Assembly: GCF_012489685.1 (NCBI RefSeq) | Contig: NC_080042.1 | Span: 8,510,852 to 8,574,851 of the forward strand | Direction of reading: 5' to 3' | From: Lotus japonicus | Lineage: Eukaryota > Streptophyta > Magnoliopsida > Fabales > Fabaceae | Length of the DNA stretch: 64,000 nt | Shown here: positions 23,465 to 36,304 of the stretch, piece after piece | Layout: each line of letters begins with the position of its first letter | How positions within the stretch are numbered: the first letter of the stretch is position 1 | Notes under the pieces: generated by a model | Told to the model about the DNA's origin: nothing | What the model saw: the letters and a program-made list of their open reading frames with translations, nothing else | Databases searched by the model: none | Translations under genes and position numbers: made by a program

Positions 23465-23960
23465 TTAACTCAATGAACAATCCTGGTTTAGTGGAAACCT
23501 CCAATGATTTGTAACTCAAGAGAAATAGTAAGGCCACAAATAACCATCCACTCACATTTTAGAAACTTCAAATTTACTACCAAAACAATGTACTGTACTA
23601 CTCCTTGGGGTTTCCATTTTATTCAATTTACACCATTTCAGGGTATTGAAAACGTCAAAATGCAAATATCACAAGAAGAAAAAAATACAACTTTGATAAC
23701 AAAATGTAAACCTTAAAATGCAAAGAACAAACCTTGATTAGTGGAAACCTCCAACAAATTGAAACTCAAGAAATGCTAGACCCTGTGTAAACAAAACAAC
23801 TTCAATAACAAACTTTTCTTTTGAAATGAATAACAATAAAACTTAATACTTTAAGATACAAAATCTATTTACCTTTAAGAAAATAAAACAAACTAACCTT
23901 GATTTAGTGGAGACCTGCATCAGATCAAAACTCCAGAGAAGAGTCAAGGTAGAGTGCTAC
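23465..23960 (-). repeat. Triplicated short motif in the Helitron
   Basis: Three diverged copies of a segment reading (plus strand) ttagtggaaacctcca...aactcaaga occur at about 23489, 23739 and 23906. They are about 250 and 170 bp apart. On the minus strand each contains GGAGGTTTCCACTAA. The function is unknown; they look like duplicated non-coding sequence in the 5' half of the Helitron. Confidence 0.5.
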
Positions 23961-24913
23961 AAAAAGAAAAAATCGTTTCTTTAGGACTAATTACACAACA
24001 AAATAGAAGAAAAATTATACAGACTGAAGTACAAAATAAAAATCAAACCTTGGAGGATGATTAGATCAAGTAGTTGGATGGCTGCTTAGAGAGGAAGAGG
24101 GAGAGGCAGAAGAAGAGAAAGGGTCTGAAAAATAGAGAGAAGGGTTTGGGTATAGAGAAAAGAGAGACATTTAGTAGAAGTAGAGAATGAAAACAATACC
24201 TCAAACACCTTGCATGCAAGAGGGAGGACGAAGAACAACAGAGAAGAAGAACAAAAGAGGCAGTAAAATCATAAAAAATCAAGCCTGATGAAAATGTGAG
24301 GACCCCAAGGAAGAAGAACAACGAATGAAATTTCATTTTTTTGTCAAATAGTAAGCCTTCAAAGAGATAGAATTTAAGCATGAAGAGAGGAGATGAAACT
24401 AATCGAATGGGTGTAGAAGATGCAGATTGTGATAAAAGAGATTGTGATCAAAGATAGGGTTTGGATTAGTGAGATAGGAAATCTGAAGTACAATAGAAAT
24501 AGAATTTCTCAAATTTTTTATTGGTTCTCTCTCCAATTGAGACAGACTTTACAGTTTAAATTTTAAAATAAAAAAGGTCAAAGAGGGAAACAGAAGGAAG
24601 AGCGGGAAGGAGAAAAGGAGGAGAAAGATTAAAATAAGCCAAAAAAAGGAGGTGCTGACACGTCACCAGAAGGGGGTTTCTTTTCTTAGAGTATATTGAT
24701 TTATTTTCTTTTTAATTCTTCAAGTGTTGTCATTGAATCTAAAATTTCTACTATTAGGGGTGGTTTCTTATCCTTATGAGATGTTGTCATGTATTTTTAT
24801 TATTTTAGGTGGTGAAAAAAAACTCTATTTCTACTTTGGTTGCCCATCATTAGATACATGTGTAAAAAAGAATTTATACTAATGGTGCATTACCATTAAA
24901 ATATAGTTAAGTA

Positions 24914-25050
24914 TCTATTTTTTTATCGGTGAATGTTAGTTGTTAAAAATGTTAGTAAATTAATTCTACCCTCGGTTCGAACCTAGGACCCTTCACCCCA
25001 CTTAACTCTTATGTCTCTAGCTCTTATCACTTGAGTTATCATTCGGTGAC
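24914..25050 (-). mobile_element. tRNA-derived SINE, second copy
   Basis: Same family as 5781-5926. On the minus strand it has A box TAACTCAAGTGA (25027-25038) and B box GGTTCGAACCG (24973-24983), and it ends in an A-rich tail at about 24918-24924. An imperfect 16-bp target duplication flanks it (aaatatagttaagtat 24898-24913, aaatataataaagtat 25051-25066). It is more diverged than the first copy. Confidence 0.75.
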
Positions 25051-25066
25051 AAATATAATAAAGTAT

Positions 25067-26730
25067 ATATTTTATAAGAAAAACATAATAAAGTTTAATT
25101 TGTTTTAAATAAAACAAAACCCCAAAATTAATGAATTTAACAATATCAAAAATATTTTTTTAAATGATTAAATTACTTAGCTTGTACATTTACATTCCAA
25201 TGTTTAGTTCATTATATGTAGTAGATTTAACTTTTGATATGTACTAAGTATTTTAATATTGTAAATCAATTTAGGAAAAAAAGTATTATAGGTAACGTTG
25301 TTAAGTTACACAATTTGGATAGGAACTTGTATTTTCAGAAATCACCATTTTGTTTGACTAGATCATGAAAGGATAGTTTATTTGGTTCATGTAACTTTAT
25401 TAACTTTTTGCTGTCAATTAGCACTCTCTCACTCTCTTAAATCAAGTCACTCAAATCCTTGCATTTAATGCTATGAAATTTCTGTTCAGCCGTCAACCTT
25501 TTCCATATCACGTCAGACAGTTCTCATGGGAAAGGTTATCAAGGATGAATTGTTTAAGTAAAAAACTTGCTTTCCATCATTTTACCGCCAACATCTGTAT
25601 TGTGTTCTTGAAAAAAAAATTATGTATTATAAATATTTAGTTAATAGATATTTTGTTGCTTGTATTATTTCCCTTTAATTCCCTTCCTTCCATTAAAAAA
25701 ATATTAGTATTTTAGGTTTTAGATATTTTATAAACATAGTTGTTATAGAAATTAATTTCGATACACTTAATATGTAAGAAGTTTTACATGGTGATTTAAT
25801 CAGAATCATTCATTTGGCTATTTTAAATATTAAAAAATTTAAAAATAATTATGACTTACCAAAATGAATGGATGAAATTGAATAATTGTGAAAAACGTAT
25901 TTACATTGTAATTCAAAAACTCTAATTATTGTTAATTAAATAATGATAATCCTAATTGAATCTTACTTGTATGCAATGATAATTAAAATAGGTTTTAGAT
26001 AATCATTTAATCACAAGTATTCATATTGGTAATTAATATTCTAAGAGAGTAATATCTAGATGATATAATTTTTTTTAGAGATGGAAACTAAATTAAAGTA
26101 AATGTATGAGTATGAATAATAATAAGAGAAGAGGAATATATGAGTTATAAAATTGAAGGTCCATGAATAAAATGTTAGAGTAGATAATTTATATCTTTTA
26201 AAATACTAAGAATGATTTAGGATTAATAATAATAAGTTTATATTGAATAATGTTCATTTCACACCTCGCTTTGAGGTGGATAGAGGTGTAATGATACGAG
26301 ATATAGGATAAAAGAAAAAATAAAAGAGAAAAAGTATGAGATGTGATAGTTGATAGGAGAAGAAAGATAGAAATAAAAAGAATGGAAATTAAGTTTTTAA
26401 AAAATGAGGTGTGTATATTTCATTTCACACCTCATTCCATCTATTACTATATTTTTGTTATTTGTGCCTATATATAGCCTATTGCCAACTTTCGTTCAGT
26501 GTTTATCTTCCTCTCAGTAGTCTACTTTTCATTGTCCTCCAAACTTGCCTTTCATGTCTCGACCATTTAGAGGTATTTCTCCATTGGTTTGCTGCTTCAT
26601 TCCTATCTGTTATGATTTCTTAAAATTATTGAAAAATTGTAACAAACTGAGGGTAATAAAAAGTTGTAGTTCTTAATTTCAGTTTGTTCATTTTTTTAAT
26701 TGCATCCATTCGTTCCCAAATCTATGCAGA
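25067..26730. other. AT-rich sequence leading into the large Helitron
   Basis: No credible gene here. The 5' end of the Rep/helicase Helitron should lie in this stretch or just before it, but I could not fix it: several A-TC positions exist and none has a clear diagnostic context. At 26262-26292 and 26404-26432 there are two copies of a cacacctc / gaggtg inverted repeat. The sequence from 25973 onward is repeated at 38318. Confidence 0.4.
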
Positions 26731-28219
26731 CATCTCAAATGAATTGGACCATTCATCCAAGAGATTCAAGCGGCGGTCAACATCCAAAAAACCAACCACC
26801 AGAGCTCCATACAAAAGAGCAAGATTTGAAAGAAGTAACTTTGTTTTACGGTGCTATTTATATTTTTCCATTGCAATCTTATATTATTGGTATGCCTGAA
26901 ATTGTTGTTTTTAAAACATCATTACTGCCCCAAACATTTGGGCTGATTATACGCAGAAAAAACTTGGTATAAATAATGGATATTTGATATGTTTGGCTTA
27001 AAATTTGTTAGTGATTAGAACCCATTAGATTAGATTAAGAGATGTTGTTTTTTTTTGAAAGATTAGGATAAGTAGTTAATCATAACAAATTTTATAAAAT
27101 TTGATGATAGATGCGTTAGTACCCTAATAATAAATATTTTAGTTGTAGTTAATCAATTTTTTGAGGGTCAATTATATTTATTCGGAGATAATTGAAATGT
27201 AGAGATGCTTTTACCACATCTCTCATAGACATGATTGCTAAGCAATTAACAAGGGCCTAATAAAATTGATCATCTAAGTAGCCTGTTATTTAACGAAATT
27301 AATTGCTTCACTTCCCCTTTTAATGTTTTCTTGTGCTGTTTGTGCCATTAAGTTTGTTATAGATATATGACTAAATGCCCAAAGTGATATATTTTTGAAT
27401 TAGGTCTTTGGTGGTGAAAATGATTTTAATTATAAAGATTCATTTTTTCATTCCAATATTGTGTTTAATCAGATGAAAATATAAATTTTGAGGAATGGAA
27501 ACAATGGATGAATGTGATTATAATTGGTGTGAATTATTTAGTTTTGGACTTCTTCTGTCCGCATTTATTTATAAGTCATATTTTAAGAGATTTTATTGTT
27601 CCAAAATATAACCCATTTAATGATACCAATGAAATATTTAATACATTTTTCCAAACTTACCTTCATCATTTAGTATGATTGAGATAGTGTGACTTAAAAC
27701 AAAAACAAAAAATTAGATACAGAAATTCATGGGTAGTTTAGGAAACTTAACTATTTTAACAAATTTATTGGAAATGACTGATTTTTTTTTAACAGGAAAT
27801 GATTAATTTTCTTAATCCTACAAGATTGGGTAGAAGTAATTTATAATAGGGGATGAAGGGAGTGTAATATTATAGTTAATATTTGCCAAATCTCATTTTG
27901 ACTCTTTAAAGGGCTTAATGTGGAACCAAAATTTCCTTGTTTTAATGTTAACTAATGGAGGAGTATTTAATATCATGGTTAATTCAATTTTCTTTTTTTT
28001 TTAAAAGACACTACGTGGATGCCAATTTATGTCATAACCATTAAGTGTAGTGCTCAAGTCAAGGCATAATTTGTTATTTAGGTGGGAAAGAGTATGCACT
28101 GTAGGACTGGGCATTAGTTGATGTCTTTGTTAGAGATCTATCTCATTTAGTTTAGCTCTTTTGTAGTCTTTTATTCACTTTTTTTGTTTTGTGATTGGTT
28201 TTTTACTTATTTAAATTAG

Positions 28220-31200
28220 TGACTCCATGGGAAGTACCTGGTCCAAGCTCGGATTCTAATTCTACACAAACTAACTTAGGCGGCCAAACAGGTTAGTAAT
28301 TGTATTGAAAATTGATGCACCAACTTTCTTCATGTGTTGTGTGAATGGATAATGTGGCTTTTCATTATTTTGAGGATATAGTCATTTATATGAAATGGTT
28401 TTTCATTTTTTATATATTTCATAAGTGTATATACAAATATCATTATTTTCAGAATTCCTATGTTCCTATTTGGCTTGAGGTTTGACAATTTAAGAGTGAT
28501 TACAAGTTCTTGCCCAATTCCATCATTAACTTATGTGAGGAGGATTGAAATAAAATAAATAATTACATAGATTATCGTATCTAAGGAACTAATATAGTGA
28601 TTTTAATTAGGCTAGAACACTAAGTGATATGCTTCAATTATTGGGGCATAACTTTAATGTAATAGATATTAGGGAATTGGTGGAGTGCTTAAAAGTAATC
28701 AATATCATGTAAATTATATTTTTTTAGGTACATCTAGGTTGGATAGCATTGGGTCGGAACATGAATTTGGAAGTGATTCTCACATTAATGATTATGATGA
28801 ATCTGATATCAAATTTCAGACAAGTGAACTGCAAGGTAACATTGCTAATTTTGAACTGACCACAATAATGATTTGGCTGCTATTAGAAATTGGGACTTCT
28901 AACAGCTGCCATAATTAATTATTAATTTTACTATACAGAATATGCTGATTTTGGGGTTAGGAAATACAATTGTAAGTATTGTGGTGCTTTACTTTGGTAT
29001 GAGGAAAGAGCAGTGAAATCTAGAAAACCACGATCTCCGGATTTTGCTATTTGTTGCAAGAAAGGAATAATTGCTCTTCCTTATTTAAGGAATCCTCCTA
29101 TTCTGTTGTGTGGTCTTCTATCTGGCAGTGACCCAAGGAGTAAACATTTTCTTGAACATATTCGATCCTATAATAGTATGTTTGCTTTCACTTCCCTTGG
29201 TGGCAAAATTGATCGAACTTTGAATGATGGTGGGGCCCACCTCAATTTATTATTAGTGGGCAAAATTATCATCGGATTGGAAGTTTGCTTCCCGAGGAAG
29301 GTGGTACACCAAAGTTTGCTCAATTGTATATATATGATACACATAATGAAGTTCACAATCGGATGAATTATTTCAGGTATTTTGCTTTTGAGATTTGTTG
29401 TGATTAATTGGGTCCAGTTTGATGATATGATTTTGGTATTTTGTAATAATTAATTTCCTATTTCTTATGGACTATAGTCAAATGTCTGCAACAAGTTCAC
29501 TTGATCCCACTTTAGTAGAAGACATTATGAAGATGGTTGATGATGAGAATGTTTTAGCTAAGAGTTTTAGAAGAGTGCGAGATTTTGTTGAGCATGGAGG
29601 GGTGAGCAATGTTTCATTAAGGCTCTTTAGAAATCGTACGCGAGATGCTCGAATGTACAATCTTCCAAGTGTGGATGAGGTTGCTGCTTTAGTCGTTGGT
29701 GATTTTGATAGCTCTGAATGTGGGCGTGATATTATTTTGCGCACTCAAGGAGGTTCTTTGCAAAGAATTCATGAGAATCATGCATCATTCCTTCCATTGC
29801 AATACCCAATGTTGTTTCCATTTGGTGAAGATGGATTCTATAAAAAGATTCCATTTGCAGTCAGTTTAAATAACACCTCTACCAGAAAGCGGAAATACAT
29901 TTCTTTAAGAGAATGGGTTGCATTCAGATTGCAAGAAAGGCCAAATGAATGTGGTAGAATCTTTAAGTCACGTCGTTTGTTTCAACAATTTGTTGTGGAC
30001 TGCTACTCAATGATTGAATCACAAAGGTTGTTTTTCATACGTACGAATCAAGCAACCATTAGGAAAGATTTTTTATCTGGAATTGAAGAAGCAATTGATC
30101 GTGGTGATTCGAATGCGTCTATGGTTGGCTCACGAATTGTGTTGCCATCGTCATTTACTGGTGGAAGACGTTACATGTTTAATAATTGCCAAGATGCAAT
30201 GGCCATTTGTAGAACATTTGGATATCCAGATTTGTTCCTAACAATGACCTGTAATCCTAAGTGGCCTGAGATTGATAATATTGTGTCTGCTTCTGGACTA
30301 TGTGCATTTGATCGTCCAGATATTAGTTGTAGAATATTTCATATGAAACTTTATGAACTTATGGCAGATTTCAAGAAGGGTCAATTCTTTGGGAAAGTCA
30401 TAGCAGGTCAAGTTATTATATTAGTGAATTAGAGTTTTTCATGTTTTTGTAATTCAATTGTTTTGATTGTGGCTAATAAGTTGATTTTTTTGTTCCAATA
30501 GGTATGTACACAATAGAGTTTCAAAAGAGGGGGTTGCCTCACGCCCATATCTTATTATGGCTTGACCCAAGTGAGAAGTTGAATTCAATTGATATGATTG
30601 ATTCTGTCATTTGTGCTGAACTTCCAGATCCGACAAAATTTCCATTATTGTTTGAAGCTGTTTCAAACTACATGGTACATGGACCATGTGGTGCAAGTAG
30701 GAAGCAATCTCCTTGCATGAAGAATGGACGTTGCACTAAATTCTTTCCCAAAAATTATGCAAATAGCACATCCTTTGATAGTGATGGATTTCCTGTATAT
30801 AGAAGAAGGAACACTGGAATCAGTACAATTAGAAGAGGTGTGCACCTAGACAACAGGTTTGTGGTTCCCTATAATCCCAAGCTACTTATGAAATACAAGG
30901 CGCATATAAACATTGAGTTTTGCAACAAATCCAACTGTATTAAATACTTGTTCAAATATATCAACAAAGGAGTTGATAGAGTTACAATGTCCATGTCTGC
31001 GGGTGGATTATCAAATAATAACAACAAGGAGGTAGATGAGATCAAGCAGTACTATGATTGTAGATATCTTTCGCCTTGTGAAGCTGTTTGGAGAATTCTT
31101 CGTTTTGACATCCACCTTAAATGGCCGCATGTACAAAAACTTATGTTCCATTTACCCAACAAGCAAGTTGTTATATTCAAAGATGGAGAAGACATTGACC

Positions 31201-33468
31201 GCGTACTTGCAAGAAACAAAAATAGAAGAACAATGTTTATTGCTTGGATGGATGCAAACAAGAAATATCATCATGGAAAAGGATTAATATATGCTGAGTT
31301 TCCAAGTGCATTTGTGTACAATGCTGAAAACAAGGAATGGTGTCCAAGAAAGCAAGGCTTCACCATTGGTAGAATGAATTTTGTCCCTCCTGGTACTGGT
31401 GAGCTTTATTACATGAGACTTCTATTAAATGTTCAGAGGGGTTGCACAAGTTATGAGGACTTACGGTTTGTTAAGAACAACACATATGGTACATTTAGGG
31501 ATGCGTGTGGTGCCTTGGGCTTATTGACTGATGATCGTCAATTTGTTGATGGTATATGTGAGACATATGAACTAGCTTCAGGATTTTATTTAAGAGGGTT
31601 ATTTGTAAGACTCTTGTTATCAAACTCAATGGGTAGTCCCGCAAAGGTATGGGAGCAAACATGGTTCATGCTTGCTGATGGAATTTTGCATGATCTAAAG
31701 AAAAACCTAAATTGTCCAGGTATATTTTATCAATTATGTTGTACTTCAACTTGCTATATTTGTTAAATTTCTTCAATAGTTAGATTATTCTTTTGTAGAG
31801 ATGATGATTGATGAGAAAAGATTGCGAGATCTTTGTTTAATGGAGATTGAGAAAGTGTTGTTGATCAATGGAAAATCTCTAAAAAATTTTGAAGGCATGC
31901 CCACTGTTGATCCATCTACATTAGCTGAATATGGCAATGTTTTGATGTTCAATGAGCTGAATTTTAACACAGTGGAAATGGAACAAATGCATGCTCAGGC
32001 ACTCCCTAAATTGAACAAAGGTCAATTAGCAATATATGAAGAAATTTTGTCAGCCATTGATGATGTGAATGGTGGATTTTTCTTTGTTTACGGATATGGT
32101 GGCACTGGTAAGACGTTTCTGTGGAAAACTTTGACTTACAAATTGAGGTCTGAGAAGAAAATTGTGTTGAATGTTGCATCAAGTGGAATAGCTTCGTTAT
32201 TACTTCCAGGTGGAAGAACAACTCATTCTTTATTTAGTATTCCACTAAATGTCAATGAGGACTCATGTTGTTGTATTGTTCAAGGTAGTCCGAAGGCTGA
32301 ATTGCTTCAGGCTACAAGTCTTATCATATGGGATGAGGCACCAATGGTAAGTAAGTATGCTTTTGAAGCTTTAGACAGGACCTTAAGGGATATTATGCGA
32401 TTCAAAGATGAGGCTAACATGGATAGACCTTTTGGTGGGAAAGTTGTTGTGTTAGGAGGTGATTTCAGACAAATCTTGCCTGTTATTCCGAAGGGCTCTA
32501 GAGCTGAGATAGTGATGTCTACAATAAACTCATCTCGTCTTTGGAGGTTTTGTAAGGTTTTGACTTTAACTGAAAACATGAGGTTGTTTATTGACGCTGG
32601 CACTCAACATACTAATGAAATTCAACAATTTGCGCAGTGGGTACTTGATATTGGAGATGGTAATTTAGGAGATGAAGATGATGGGGAGGCTGATGTTACT
32701 ATCCCTACCGAGTTGTTGATTGAAAAGTCTTTAAATCCAATTGCAGACATAGTGAATGAAATGTACCCCAATCTTACTGAAAATGTTGGATGTAAAGATT
32801 ATTATAGAGATAAGGCAATACTTGCACCTACATTGGATGCAGTTGATTCTGTTAATCAATATGTTTTGTCTCTTTTTCCAGGTGAAGAGCATGTATATTT
32901 AAGTTCAGATACGATTTGGAAAGTCGATGATGAAGTTGGAATTGAGGCTGATTGGTTAACTACTGAATTCTTGAATGATGTTCGATCCTCTGGTATACCT
33001 GATCACCGGTTAGTTTTGAAAAAAGGTGCTCCAATTATGCTTATGCGAAATTTAGACATCTCTATGGGTATGTGCAATGGGACAAGACTTATTGTTGAAG
33101 ATCTTGGCATGAATGTTATTGGTGCAATAGTTATCACTGGGACACATGTAGGAAAAAAGGTTTTCATTGCTAGAATGAGTTTAATGCCATCTGATCAAAC
33201 TTTGCCGTTGAAGTTTACAAGAAGACAATTCCCGCTTTGTCTTTCTTTTGCAATGACTATAAATAAAAGCCAAGGCCAAACTTTGGCACATGTTGGTGTG
33301 TATCTCCCGAAGTCTGTTTTCTCACATGGTCAATTATATGTTGCAATTTCTCGAGTGCAGACTAGAGCTGGATTGAAAATATTGATTTGCAATGAAGATT
33401 TATCCCAAAGTAATAGCACCAAGAATATTGTGTTCAAAGAGGTTTTTCAGAAGATATACAACTGTTGA
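28220..33468 (+). CDS. Helitron Rep/helicase (copy 1)
   Basis: Exons 28220-28291, 28728-28835, 28939-29376, 29478-30406, 30502-31719 and 31799-33468 join with agreeing phases. A further 5' exon may lie near 26738-26833. Order: Cys-rich N-terminal region (CKYCGALLWYEE, 28939 on), Helitron-like N domain, HUH endonuclease (PHAHILLW, His codons 30540-30548; Tyr pair YLFKY at 30945 and 30957), then a PIF1-type SF1 helicase with Walker A GYGGTGKT (about 32092), Walker B IIWDEAP (about 32322), GGDFRQILPV and the C-terminal GQLYVAISRV. HUH tyrosines cut and join single-stranded DNA for rolling-circle transposition; the helicase unwinds it. Near 29236-29241 one base is missing relative to the conserved frame (exon 3 is 438 nt where 439 is needed), in both copies of the block. 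Everything from 29478 on is open. Confidence 0.85.
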
Positions 33469-33685
33469 GTGAAGAGGATGTTGTTGTTTTTTGTATGATC
33501 TGTTAGTAATATTATTTCGAATTGCCATCTTTCAGGCATATCATTTACATGTAGTTAGCTTCGTATATGCTCAAAACTTAGTTAAAGAAATTGTTATCTT
33601 TTTTTCTTTATTTAAAAATTTGATTCAAAGTTTGTTCCTCCATTAAGTTTGTGGCTATAAGGGATATATTTCCTCTTACTGATGT

Positions 33686-33742
33686 TAGTTCAAGTTCAGG
33701 TTCAAGTTCAAGTTCAAGTTCAAGTTCAAGTTCAAGTTCAAG
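33686..33742 (+). repeat. TTCAAG hexamer microsatellite
   Basis: About ten direct copies of ttcaag (one variant unit ttcagg). The plus-strand frame over it reads poly-serine (33651-33890) and is not a convincing protein. A second, less regular array lies at 34776-34829. The same pair is seen in the second copy at 45995-46051 and 47085-47138. Confidence 0.8.
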
Positions 33743-34759
33743 CGTTGGGTTGAATTTTTATTTACTTTGGGTTTTTGTATTTTCCTTCTATACTTTCTCT
33801 CTTGTATTTGGACTTAGCACCTCTTTTGCTAAATTTAAATGCAATTCATTGGCTTATAAAAAACCCTTATTAAATAGTCAAAAGTTTTAGAATTATTTCT
33901 TATTTGAAGATATTAATAAAAAGAACCTCCAAGTTTTAAATCACTTTTTTTCAATGTTCTTGGGCTACCTTGATTTATGTGTTGTTTAACGTGTAGTCAA
34001 CAAACCTTTTAATTACACTTTAAACAAAAATCTTTTTTTTTAACATAAAGAAAAATCTTATCATTTGATAAATCTATTTATTGTGTTCCATAAGGGTCAA
34101 ATTTTGATCACTTCAAACAAATGTTTGGTTTTTATTATAACAATAGTACATTATAATTTTTGGAAAAATGACTAAAAATATATTATCTAAAACACTACTT
34201 AGTGTATCTAGGTTGAAAGAATCGACAACACATTATAGTCATATAGATAATGTGTTATCTAAATAACTAATAAGCTCTGATTAAGTCTCATAGAACACTA
34301 CATTTATTTATGACTAAATTTGTTAAATTATGATTTAAAACGATTTATGTTAGACTTATGTAATGTTTTATATTTTTGTATAATTGGTTATTTTGATATG
34401 TTTTTATAGCCTCTACTATATAGTGCTTTTGAATTTGATTATTACTGTCCTAAGACCCTGTTTGGGAAAACAGCTTAATTAAGTGCTTATGGTCATAAGT
34501 TATTTTAAAAAGTTTATTGATATAAATTGAAAATAAGTTATATATAAACATAAGTTCTTTTTAATTAGTTATCATAAATAGCTTATGAAAATAACTTCAA
34601 AATAACATACGATATGACATTACTTGTTTGAATAAGCTATTCCAAACATTGACATAAGCGCTTGAGCAATCAGATAAGCTCAAATAAGTTGTTTCCTCTT
34701 TGTGATGTTAATTGAGGCAGAATTGTACGGTCGACATTTGGTATATGTTGCGGGGTAGT

Positions 34760-35130
34760 TTTTTAAGTTAGTTTCAAGTTCAAGTTCAACTTCAAGTTCA
34801 AGTTTAAGTTTAAGTTCAAGTTCAAGTTCAGGCATTGGATTGGCTTTAATATTTAGTTTCTTTGGATTTTTGTCTTTTCTTTCTCTACTTTTTCTCTTGT
34901 ATATGGGCTTAGCACCCCTTCTGCTAAATTTAAATGCAATTCTTTGACTTATGAAAAAAAAAACTTCTCAAATAGTTGAAAGTTTTGGAATTATTTGTTA
35001 TTTGAAAATATTAATATAAAATGCCTCCAAATTTTAAATTATCTTTTTTCAATGTATTTGAGCTACTTTGATTTAGGTGTGGTTTAACGTGTACTGAAGA
35101 AATCTTTTGATTAGACTTAAAAAAAATGTT
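34760..35130 (+). repeat. Diverged duplicate of 33670-34030
   Basis: After the hexamer array both segments carry the same order of phrases: gggtttttgtattttccttc / ggatttttgtcttttctttc, ctcttgtat-tgg-cttagcacc, gctaaatttaaatgcaatt, a poly(A) run, ttgaagatattaat / ttgaaaatattaat, and ggtttaacgtgta / gtttaacgtgtag. They are clearly one sequence duplicated within the Helitron and separated by about 1.1 kb. Confidence 0.75.
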
Positions 35131-36304
35131 ATAATTTAAAAAATATATTTATTGTATTCCATAAGAAATTAAATTAGATAAATGTTTTAATTTGTTCATT
35201 CCATATTTTGTCTACAGTGTGGAAATAATACTCAATCTTTTTAAAAAGATAAGGATCCACATATTTATGTGTATCATTAACGGCTGTCACAAAAACAATA
35301 TCATCAACACATTGAATTTAATTGAAATCTTGACAAATTTTCTTCCCATTTAGATAGTATATATTTTTGTTTAAACCTAAAACAATTTTTTTTTTAAATA
35401 AATAAAAAATAAAAATATACTCAAACAGTTTTTTGATATTTTCTATATCTTCTTATTAAGTAGCATCACCAAACACGTCCTTCTCTGCACCCTAGAATCA
35501 TTGTTTTTTTCTGTGCTATCGGTGTCGAAATTGAGTTGTCATCTATGATCAAGGTTCTCCCATTCCTAAATTCTGCCACCTCCTGATGTAGTTGCATAAG
35601 GTGAAGGGCAAGGAGGACGCGTGGACATCCACCTGCTGTTTGAACTCTATATTTAGGGTTAGTCGTTCCATAGGTTGCTATGGACATTCACTTCTCTGAT
35701 TCTAATTCATCGTTGGGGTTTTCAGTTGAATCTCAATTCATTTGAATTCTTGAATAGCAATTTGATGTCAGCGGTAAGCCATGGTTTGTACTTTTGCGTG
35801 TGAGGAGACTTTGTTGATTGTAATTGATGATTTATTGATTTCCTGTAGCCTGATTTTTGCTGGAGGAGAAAGGGCTTTCCTGTGTATCTCCATGTAGTTG
35901 GTGAACTCCCATTCCTCTTGACCCAAATCAGAGTTCTTCATTCAGTAGGTAACTCCAAATCCTAATCTCTACAACCACTTTCTTTAATGCAATTGATTTG
36001 AAGTCAGATTTCAGTCAAGTTTATGTCTCATCTAATTGGAGGTCATATTTTTCCAGTACCTTATATTACAAAGTCATCAGTTTCTGATGTCAGACAAATC
36101 TTCCCGGAATAGATTTTTAAGATTTCTTATTTTGTACTCTGATTGACAGAGGAATGACATTTATTTTGGGGTAGATATCACAGATTAAAATACTATTCTT
36201 CCCAGGCTATATATATCTACCCCTTTGTATGCTATAACGTGAAAAGTTTAAGACAAGAGTTCAAAACTAGCACCTTATTCTCAGTTTCAGTTGTTGTGTT
36301 AAGT

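Larger units (their letters stand above)
19432..24699 (-). mobile_element. Non-autonomous Helitron
   Basis: Read on the minus strand, the 3' end is a perfect 8-bp-stem hairpin (ACCCGTGC / GCACGGGT at 19442-19461), a short spacer and CTAG (19435-19432), followed by T. The proposed 5' end is TC at 24699-24698, preceded by A, with a tail-like start TCAATATACTCTAAG. Insertion between A and T, a 5' TC and a 3' hairpin plus CTRR are the accepted Helitron signatures. The 5.3-kb body has no Rep or helicase frame. Its 3' third is a degenerate tandem repeat and its 5' part carries short repeated segments. The 3' end is well supported; the exact 5' end is less certain. Confidence 0.65.
33469..36304. other. 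Spacer between Rep/helicase and the Helitron RPA gene
   Basis: No gene. It contains an AGTTCA-type hexamer array (33691-33742) and a diverged copy of the same segment about 1.1 kb downstream. A stretch at 34450-34700 is rich in ataagcttatg-like inverted motifs and begins ccctgtttgggaaaacagc, like MITEs common in legumes (similar motifs occur at 53900-54720). 35700-36300 probably holds the 5' UTR of the RPA gene. Confidence 0.45.

Noticed and set aside
24061..24381. 106-aa minus-strand hydrophobic frame in the Helitron
   Set aside because: Ser/Leu/Phe-rich low-complexity translation of purine-rich DNA; no homologue recognised and no conserved pattern.
26411..26623. Short hydrophobic frame before the Rep/helicase gene, repeated at 38757
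   Set aside because: AT-rich sequence with a hydrophobic bias; it lies before the first plausible Rep exon and shows no domain.
33651..33890. Poly-serine open frame
   Set aside because: It is a translation of the TTCAAG microsatellite followed by hydrophobic low-complexity sequence; the same non-gene appears in the duplicate block.
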